NCBI GenBank assembly: GCA_937889855.1 | Contig: CALBYK010000157.1 | Span: 1 to 9,830 of the forward strand | Length of the DNA stretch: 9,830 bases | DNA from: an uncultured Prevotella sp. | GTDB taxonomy: Bacteria > Bacteroidota > Bacteroidia > Bacteroidales > Bacteroidaceae | Direction: 5' to 3' | Part shown: piece after piece, positions 4,863 to 9,830 of the stretch | Layout: the number at the start of each line of letters is the position of its first letter | Position numbering within the stretch: position 1 is the stretch's first letter | Notes under the pieces: model-generated | Database searches by the model: none | Seen by the model: only the letters and a program-made list of their open reading frames with translations | Told to the model about the DNA's origin: nothing | Program-made: the position numbers and the translations under genes

Positions 4863-7565
4863 TTAAAACTGCACACTTACTCCAATGGAATATGTCCTGT
4901 ACGTCGGATAGCACCGTTTGTCGTCTATGCCCATTGACGAGTTGAGCACATACGAGTTGACCATTGGTGTAAGTCCGCTGTACGACGTGATGGTGGCAAG
5001 GTTGTTGACACTTGCCGACACCCTCAACGAGCGCACGATGTGGCTCTTCACCGGTACGTTGTAGCCAACGGTGAGATACTCGAAGTTGAGATAGTCGCCA
5101 CGCTCCAGCCAATAGTCGGACACGTTCTGGTCGACGATATTGCGCTCGGGTGCACCCTTAAGCACATTATATATCGGGAACGACGACATGTTGTTATAGG
5201 CGAGTGCCGTGCCGTTGAATATCTTGTGTCCGAAGGCACCGTTCATCTGAAGCGAGAGATAGAAGTTCTTGTAGCGCAGAGATATGTTGGAGCCGAGCGT
5301 CGCCTTTGGCGTGGCCTGCCCGCATATACGGCGGTCGCCGCCGTCGCCAAAGTCAATGGTGCCGTCATGGTCGATGTCCTCTATCTGATACTTCATCGTG
5401 CCTTGCTCGTCCTTGTACAGTCCGATGCAGTGTGGCAGGTAGAACACGCCGAGCGGCTGCCCAACGATTTGGTAGAGCACATGGTTGTTGTCGCCCCCAT
5501 TCTGTCCAGCTCCGTCGATAGAACCGATAGCCGTGATATTGGCAGCCGACATTGCCATGCCGTTGTAGTTGCCCGACAGAGACAGCAGCTTGTTCTTCTG
5601 GAACGAGAGGTTGAAGCTCACGTTAAGGTCTACATCCCGTGTCTGCACGGGGGCTATGGAAAAGCCGATTTCAAGACCTTGGTTGGACATGGAGCCTATG
5701 TTTGCCAACAGTTTATCGTAGGCAAACGGCGGCACAGGCACGTCGTAGGAATAGAGCATGTCGGTGGTCTTGGAATAGTAATATTCGGCTGTGAGCATCA
5801 AGCGGTTGTGCCACAGTCCTATCTCGCCGCCTATGTTGAATGTCGACTTCGTTTCCCATTTAAGGTCGGGATTATTGTTGCGTATAGTGCCGAGTGTTAC
5901 AGTCGGTGTGTTGTTCACTGGAACGATGCCGGTCTGCTGCACATTGTTCATTGTTGTGTAGGCTGTTATGCCTCCGAGATTTCCGGAGCGTCCGTACCCT
6001 GTGCGGAATTTCAACGTACTTATTCCGCTGAACGAGCGCAAGAAACTCTCCCTCTTCACGTCCCACTCTGCCGACACCGACGGGAAGAAGCCCCACGTAT
6101 GGTCGTCGCCCACCATCGATGAGCCGTCGCCGCGCATTGTCAACGTCAGCTTATACCTATTATATAATGTATACGACGCGTTTGCCATGACCGACGCAAG
6201 CGACTGATCCTCGTATGTGCTTCCCGTCGCACCGTATGGACGCGATGCCGTGGCGCCGATGTTGTCGTAGCCGAACCCGTTTGTCGTTATGCCCTTGGCA
6301 CGCGTCCAGAACGCGGTGCGCTCCTGGTAGTGGTATTCGGTGGAGAATCCTGCCGCAAGAGCGTGTACTCCCCACGTGTGGGCATAGTCGAGCGACATGT
6401 TGCCCAGGTATTCCTGCTTCTTGAACTCGCCACGATACACGTTGCCCTGTGCCCACACCCATGTGGGGCAAAACTCCGAGTTCTCGTCTGACGAATAGGA
6501 ATAGCTGCCGAATGCCGACAGCTTTAACGATGGTGCAAGGTCGTAAAGGAGCCGCAAGTGGGTGTTGAAGTACATCTCATTCTGGTCGCTGCGCTCGGCA
6601 AGCACGGCACCTGGAGGATTTATGCGGTAGGCCGCGCCATTCTTTGTCCAGTTGCCAGATGCGTCACGCCCAGCCGGATAAGTGGGGTTTTGGCAGGCAG
6701 CCGAATAGAAAAGCATCTGTGAGTCGAAGATGTCGTTGTTCTTGTATGTAGAGCCAAACACGCCGAAATCGCCTGTCAGACGATTGTTGAAAGCATGCTG
6801 CGTGACGTCAATCTTCGCCACGAAGTTGTTGTAGTCCTTGGTCTTGATAATGGTGTTGTGGTCGATGTAGCCGAACGACGCGCGGTAATTAGACAGCTCC
6901 GAGCCTCCGCTGAACGCAAGGTAATGGTTCTGCACAAATCCCGTGCGGGTTATCACATCGTAGAAATCGGTATCGAAACCACCATCGTTGGCATATACCC
7001 CGAGCCGCTTTGCTGTGGCAAGATACTCGCTGGCGGACAACATATCGAGTTTCTTCGACATCTGCTCAAAACCAATGTTTGTCTCATAAGAGATTTGGAA
7101 TCCCTTGCCGGTACCTTTTTTAGTCTTCACCTCTATCACGCCCGACGCTCCACGCGAGCCGTAGAGGGCTGTCTCGGCGGCGTTCTTCAGCACCGAGAAA
7201 CTCTCGATGTCGGCAGGATATATGGTGGAGAGAGTTGCAATGTCACTCGTGACACCATCGATGATTACGAGCGGGTCGTTGCCGCCGACTATTGACGTGG
7301 TGCCGCGCACGCGCACCGACGAGAGCTGCGCCATGCGGTCCATGCCGTTGGACGTGACATTGACACCGGCGGCATTGCCGTTGAGCACGTCAAGGGCATT
7401 GTTGACAATACCCTTGTTCTGGACTTTAAGATACGTGGAGATTGTGTCGCGCTGCACCTTCAGTTCCTGCACTTGCGCCATTGTCGGCTGTGCTGTAAGA
7501 AACGACAACGAGAACAGTGTCGTCGGCAGTGCTACTGTACATAGTCGCTCTGAAATTCGTTTCAT
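4863..7565 (-). CDS. SusC/RagA-family TonB-dependent outer-membrane transporter (short form)
   Basis: A TonB-dependent barrel that imports the ligand captured by SusD. Residues 1-30 form a Sec signal peptide, with likely cleavage after TMA. The plug domain runs from about 45 to 150, with LNGNAAGVNVTSNG (61-74), VRVRGTTSIVGGNDPLVIID (84-103) and ALYGSRGASGVIEVKTKKG (133-151). The 22-strand barrel follows, with family landmarks RGDGSS (478-483), WGFFPS (491-496), LKWETK (568-573), a calcium-loop-like DIDHDGTID (730-738) and the terminal Phe900 used in barrel assembly. At 900 residues it is about 100 shorter than the usual SusC. The N-terminal carboxypeptidase-like domain is absent and the plug follows the signal peptide almost directly. 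VQELKV (32-37) is the only candidate TonB box. It is co-transcribed with susD and has a promoter at 7613-7642. Confidence 0.95.
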   Translation of the reverse strand: MKRISERLCTVALPTTLFSLSFLTAQPTMAQVQELKVQRDTISTYLKVQNKGIVNNALDVLNGNAAGVNVTSNGMDRMAQLSSVRVRGTTSIVGGNDPLVIIDGVTSDIATLSTIYPADIESFSVLKNAAETALYGSRGASGVIEVKTKKGTGKGFQISYETNIGFEQMSKKLDMLSASEYLATAKRLGVYANDGGFDTDFYDVITRTGFVQNHYLAFSGGSELSNYRASFGYIDHNTIIKTKDYNNFVAKIDVTQHAFNNRLTGDFGVFGSTYKNNDIFDSQMLFYSAACQNPTYPAGRDASGNWTKNGAAYRINPPGAVLAERSDQNEMYFNTHLRLLYDLAPSLKLSAFGSYSYSSDENSEFCPTWVWAQGNVYRGEFKKQEYLGNMSLDYAHTWGVHALAAGFSTEYHYQERTAFWTRAKGITTNGFGYDNIGATASRPYGATGSTYEDQSLASVMANASYTLYNRYKLTLTMRGDGSSMVGDDHTWGFFPSVSAEWDVKRESFLRSFSGISTLKFRTGYGRSGNLGGITAYTTMNNVQQTGIVPVNNTPTVTLGTIRNNNPDLKWETKSTFNIGGEIGLWHNRLMLTAEYYYSKTTDMLYSYDVPVPPFAYDKLLANIGSMSNQGLEIGFSIAPVQTRDVDLNVSFNLSFQKNKLLSLSGNYNGMAMSAANITAIGSIDGAGQNGGDNNHVLYQIVGQPLGVFYLPHCIGLYKDEQGTMKYQIEDIDHDGTIDFGDGGDRRICGQATPKATLGSNISLRYKNFYLSLQMNGAFGHKIFNGTALAYNNMSSFPIYNVLKGAPERNIVDQNVSDYWLERGDYLNFEYLTVGYNVPVKSHIVRSLRVSASVNNLATITSYSGLTPMVNSYVLNSSMGIDDKRCYPTYRTYSIGVSVQF

Positions 7566-7612
7566 CTTAGGTTTTTATTTTGTGGGTTACGGCAAATTCA
7601 TTTTTATAAATG

Positions 7613-7642
7613 CAAATTTACGAATTTTATACAAATTCCAAA
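7613..7642 (-). promoter_or_regulatory. Bacteroidota-type promoter of susC-susD
   Basis: On the minus strand TTTG (7642-7639) is followed after 18 bp by TAAATTTG (7620-7613), exact matches to the -33 and -7 consensus sequences with spacing one short of the usual 19-21. The predicted transcript starts near 7606, giving a leader of roughly 40 nt to the susC ATG at 7565. Confidence 0.6.
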
Positions 7643-7815
7643 GCACACGGCTATAAAAAAAATAGAATATATTGGAAAGAATACAGCCTGATGACACGCC
7701 TAAGCACATGCCCAGTCAAGCCCTGAAAGTTTCGCAAAAAAGCGATATAAACAGACCGAGAAGATAATTTAAATGCCGAGAGAAGTTAATATGCCGAGAC
7801 GTACAACGGTAATCT
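7643..7815. other. Susc upstream region with three CCGAGA direct repeats
   Basis: This part of the 315-bp gap between the T9SS cargo gene and susC holds no gene that I can support. CCGAGA occurs at 7756-7761, 7776-7781 and 7794-7799, spaced 20 and 18 bp apart. The last two are part of a longer match, ATGCCGAGA at 7773-7781 and 7791-7799, each preceded by an AT-rich TTAA-containing stretch. They sit about 115-155 bp upstream of the susC -33 box in the same direction, a layout compatible with regulator-binding repeats about two helical turns apart. Confidence 0.35.
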
Positions 7816-7851
7816 GTATGAGGGTATGGCATGGATGCCATACCCTCATAC
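7816..7851. repeat. Perfect 17-bp palindrome (REP-like unit)
   Basis: GTATGAGGGTATGGCAT (7816-7832) and its exact reverse complement (7835-7851) are separated by GG. It is the palindromic half of dispersed repeat copy B. In the transcript of the T9SS cargo gene it would form a stable hairpin about 30 nt after the stop. No T-tract follows, so it is more likely an mRNA-stabilising or repeat-derived structure than a standard intrinsic terminator. Confidence 0.85.
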
Positions 7852-7882
7852 TATATGTAAAGATAATTTTGCACAACTACTT
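7822..7882 (-). repeat. Dispersed 61-bp repeat, copy B (at the 3' end of the T9SS cargo gene)
   Basis: The minus strand starts AAGTAGTTGTGCAAAATTAT and ends in TGCCATACCC; it differs from copy A (3020-3080) at 7 of 61 positions. It overlaps the stop codon of the gene at 7881-9179 by two bases, so the repeat begins exactly where the coding sequence ends. Unlike copy A it has no second inverted unit beyond it. Confidence 0.85.
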
Positions 7883-9179
7883 ATTTAACAGATATCTTAT
7901 ATATTTTACCATTTATAGACAATAGATATATTCCTTCTGTTGGAACAGGAATAGACACGCATTTCTCGTATGTTTTTATGCTTTTTACAATTTTTCCATC
8001 AATTGAGAACAATTTTATACAACTTCTCTTAGCCGCTTGTTTTATTACTACTATACCATTATCAACCCTTACTGTGATTTTTTCATCTCCAGTTCCGGCA
8101 ATGCCACTTGTCTTCCCGACAGACATCACATTGCGCTGGTTGACAACAACATCACCATCTTTAGTAACGAGAGTTCCTTCGGGGATAATTATGGAATATC
8201 CTTCCTCTGAGACAAGTGGCGTGTTCTCAAAATCGGCAATCAGTACCCATTGACCATTTTCATTGGAAATAATAGGAACAACCTCCTTAACGACAAGGTT
8301 CTCATTATTATTATAAAGCTGAACAAGAGGGTTTGCGGAAAGAGCAACAGGTTGGTTGTAGAAGAATCTCACTTCGCCAAGCACATCTGTTGGATGGTGA
8401 TCGTATAGACTGCACCATGTATACATAATTGGATTCACTGGTTCTGTGTAGCCGCCTGTAAAACTGACTTCAGCCTTTTCATTGACAATATCTGGACGAT
8501 GTAGAGCGCTTACACAACCTTTCGGCAATTGAACAGAGTACCTTACCCCATTCTCAAAGTTTATTTCTTCACCGAAATCGATTCCTGCATAACCGAGATT
8601 CCAGTCCCAACTGACATCACAGTCATACTCCCTTACAGGAACGCCCTCACGTAGCAGCTTTACTTTTCCGTTCTCTACCGGTGCTGTTTCGACTCCAAAA
8701 TAGAATCCTATCCGATCGGCACTCTCTACTATCGAGCCGTCTTTGATAGACGGAGTCGCTGGACCAATAGTTGCAGGAACACTAAATACAACGGAGAGTT
8801 CTTCATTTGATATGTCGGATTTATCCTTCCGCATAATGACACCTTCAGGCACTACAAGCCTATATGTTCTCCCCTTCGGGAGCAGCAAAGGTGATTCAAA
8901 TTTCACAACAGCGGTGCCTTGAGTTCTTTTCTCTCCAGTATAATTAGAACATGATAGAGCCCCTGTTTCTAAAGGCTGTCCATCTGAATAAATCGTTGCT
9001 GTGGAGTTTTCCAAAATGGATATAGCTCCATCAAACGTAAATCCTATATCTACTATAGGATTGCAAACAGGCTTGTCTCCAATCGTACATTGTATCGGAA
9101 CTAAGCCGGAAGCAAACCCGTTTAATGTTGATGCTATGGACATTATTGAAAGCATACAGATAAATATAATTTTTTTCAT
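7881..9179 (-). CDS. Secreted protein with three degenerate Ig-like repeats and a C-terminal T9SS sorting domain
   Basis: A 432-residue exported protein of unknown role. Residues 1-24 form a Sec signal peptide ending near GFASG. Three tandem beta-rich repeats of about 105-115 residues follow (about 27-134, 135-242 and 243-355). Each ends in a motif of the form Y-x-(hydrophobic)3-P-(E/K)-G, namely YRLVVPEG (106-113), YSVQLPKG (214-221) and YSIIIPEG (328-335), and then a (I/V)xN(E/Q) segment and a final strand. This resembles the bacterial SbsA-like Ig fold, but no catalytic motif is seen. The last 70 residues are a type A T9SS C-terminal sorting domain (about 366-432: VDNGIVVI, LFSIDGKIV, TEGIYLLSINGKIYKISVK). 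The protein should therefore cross the outer membrane by the type IX system and be anchored or released. Own promoter upstream. Codons look more AT-rich than those of susCD. Confidence 0.8.
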   Translation of the reverse strand: MKKIIFICMLSIMSIASTLNGFASGLVPIQCTIGDKPVCNPIVDIGFTFDGAISILENSTATIYSDGQPLETGALSCSNYTGEKRTQGTAVVKFESPLLLPKGRTYRLVVPEGVIMRKDKSDISNEELSVVFSVPATIGPATPSIKDGSIVESADRIGFYFGVETAPVENGKVKLLREGVPVREYDCDVSWDWNLGYAGIDFGEEINFENGVRYSVQLPKGCVSALHRPDIVNEKAEVSFTGGYTEPVNPIMYTWCSLYDHHPTDVLGEVRFFYNQPVALSANPLVQLYNNNENLVVKEVVPIISNENGQWVLIADFENTPLVSEEGYSIIIPEGTLVTKDGDVVVNQRNVMSVGKTSGIAGTGDEKITVRVDNGIVVIKQAAKRSCIKLFSIDGKIVKSIKTYEKCVSIPVPTEGIYLLSINGKIYKISVK

Positions 9180-9204
9180 ACATAAATATCTTCTAACACA
9201 TTGA

Positions 9205-9235
9205 CAAATTTATATAATTAGCAAATCGCTGCAAA
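9205..9235 (-). promoter_or_regulatory. Bacteroidota-type promoter of the T9SS cargo gene
   Basis: On the minus strand TTTG (9235-9232), 19 bp, then TAAATTTG (9212-9205) match both consensus boxes exactly with a standard spacing. The predicted start is near 9198, giving a leader of about 20 nt before the ATG at 9179. It shows the gene is transcribed separately from the S8 protease gene upstream. Confidence 0.7.
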
Positions 9236-9283
9236 TTATAAGGGTGTATCAAATGGTAGGTAAAAGGAGTTATAAGGAAGTAA

Positions 9284-9298
9284 ACTCGCTTTGCGAGT
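9284..9298. repeat. Small perfect hairpin ACTCGC-TTT-GCGAGT
   Basis: A 6-bp stem with a 3-nt loop in the gap between the protease and the T9SS cargo gene. On the minus strand it is followed by the T-rich stretch TTACTTCCTT, so it could be a weak end-of-transcript structure for the protease mRNA. Confidence 0.4.
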
Positions 9299-9308
9299 GA
9301 AATTAACA

Positions 9309-9352
9309 GACTAATATTTTGTTGTTATCTTATTAATAACAAAACTATAGTC
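9309..9352. repeat. Imperfect AT-rich inverted repeat
   Basis: The outer bases GACTA (9309-9313) and TAGTC (9348-9352) and the inner TTTTGTTGTTAT / ATAACAAAA segments are mutually complementary with a 3-nt bulge and a short mismatch. It forms a hairpin of about 16 bp with a centre around 9327-9333. It lies in the 259-bp gap downstream of the protease gene; no gene was seen in that gap. Confidence 0.5.
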
Positions 9353-9365
9353 AACTTATTTTTAT

Positions 9366-9384
9366 CCGCTATAAGCGGTTTTTT
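9366..9384 (+). terminator. Intrinsic-terminator-shaped hairpin on the + strand
   Basis: CCGCT (9366-9370), loop ATA, AGCGG (9374-9378), then six Ts (9379-9384) on the + strand. This is a compact Rho-independent terminator form for + strand transcription, although the neighbouring genes are all on the minus strand. On the minus strand the hairpin is followed by ATAAAAATAA, which is not a terminator tail. Confidence 0.5.
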
Positions 9385-9438
9385 CCGTCTAACTTACGAT
9401 AAATACCATTTTGACGCACTCTCATAAATTTATTACGT

Positions 9439-9830
9439 TCATTGACGAGGAGTATTGATTACTGCTTGATAGGCATCTATAAGACCATAACCATAATTTT
9501 CATTCCACGTTCCATACACATTGTTGATACTATATGGAATATTTCCAACCTTTTTCGTGTTTCTTGCTATAATCTCACGAATCTTTTTAGCTGTCAGAGA
9601 AGGATTCCGTTCAAGAATCAGAGCTGCCAATCCGGCGACATGGGGACAAGCCATTGATGTTCCAATCTTTCTCTGCACTTTATCACCAGGAATTGTAGAC
9701 AGTATATCCGTTCCCGGAGCTGTTACAAAAAGATTAGAACCGTGACCTGAACTTGAAGACAAAGAACCGTTAATAGTCATATTGGCAACAGCTAACACAT
9801 CTTGGCTGTAATCTCCTGGATAAGAAATCG
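9439..9830 (-). CDS. Subtilisin-like serine protease, peptidase family S8 (C-terminal fragment)
   Basis: About 130 codons of the 3' end; the reading frame is open at the window edge, so the real start lies beyond it. The GTG at 9798 is internal, because upstream codons continue in frame as ISYPGDYSQD with conserved S8 character. The fragment carries the catalytic-serine motif GTSMACPHVAG, the preceding FVTAPGTDILST strand typical of S8 enzymes, and the closing YGYGLIDAYQAV segment that ends the subtilisin fold. The Asp and His of the catalytic triad would lie upstream, out of view. The protein ends 11 residues after the GYGLID motif, so it has no C-terminal T9SS sorting domain, unlike its neighbour. 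Export is likely but the N-terminus is not visible. It sits 259 bp upstream of the T9SS cargo gene and is probably a separate transcript. Confidence 0.9.
   Translation of the reverse strand, partial: ISYPGDYSQDVLAVANMTINGSLSSSSGHGSNLFVTAPGTDILSTIPGDKVQRKIGTSMACPHVAGLAALILERNPSLTAKKIREIIARNTKKVGNIPYSINNVYGTWNENYGYGLIDAYQAVINTPRQ

Noticed and set aside
5040..6122. A 360-codon open frame on the + strand opposite susC
   Set aside because: It is a mirror of the high-GC susC coding strand, shows no recognisable domain or start context, and the minus-strand frame is an unambiguous TonB-dependent transporter.
9201..9216. TTGACA as a sigma-70 -35 box on the + strand
   Set aside because: The nearest TATAAT is far too close, and Bacteroidota use a different promoter consensus; the overlapping minus-strand TTTG/TAAATTTG pair fits much better.
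9796..9798. GTG as the start of a 119-residue protease-like protein
   Set aside because: The frame stays open to the window edge and the upstream codons continue the S8 fold, so the GTG is internal to a truncated gene.
1..9830. CRISPR array, tRNA or rRNA genes, transposase or defence genes
   Set aside because: No regularly spaced direct repeats, cloverleaf sequences, conserved rRNA segments or matching protein motifs were found on either strand.

Overview
The window comes from a Bacteroidota genome, most likely order Bacteroidales and plausibly Prevotellaceae. The evidence is a SusC/SusD outer-membrane pair, a C-terminal type IX secretion (T9SS) sorting domain, a DnaG of the Bacteroidales type, and three promoters of the Bacteroidota form (TTTG, 18-20 bp, TAnnTTTG). 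The genus is an inference; no rRNA or other marker is present. Every gene lies on the minus strand, so the genes are transcribed from high to low coordinates.

Layout from low to high coordinates: the first codons of queE (1-64) and queD (78-410) form a queuosine/7-deazaguanine operon. After a 141-bp structured gap comes dnaG (552-2540), which has its own promoter, then a small cysteine-rich protein of the YgbA family (2621-2917). Next is a 181-bp gap filled mostly by a fold-back repeat. It is followed by susD (3099-4832) and susC (4863-7565), 30 bp apart and evidently one operon driven by a promoter at 7613-7642. Beyond a 315-bp gap, the upstream third of the window has a visibly more AT-rich character. 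It holds a secreted three-repeat T9SS cargo protein (7881-9179, own promoter) and the 3' end of a subtilisin-like S8 protease (9439-9830, open at the window edge).

The first block is housekeeping (tRNA modification, replication priming). The second is outer-membrane uptake: the SusC barrel with its surface lipoprotein SusD lid, without any glycoside hydrolase or sensor in view, so the substrate cannot be named. The third is secreted or surface protein.

The most unusual material is repetitive DNA. (1) A G-rich, hairpin-forming element of 111 bp appears to be inserted in frame in the signal-peptide region of susD, flanked by a 7-bp direct repeat; removing it restores a compact lipoprotein signal. 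(2) A 61-bp dispersed repeat ending in a near-palindrome occurs in the same orientation just downstream of two different genes (3020-3080 and 7822-7882, 54 of 61 bases identical). The first copy is paired with a second inverted unit to make a roughly 100-bp fold-back, an arrangement like the REP/BIME elements of other bacteria. No CRISPR array, tRNA, rRNA, transposase or defence gene was seen. No clear new multi-gene system is visible.
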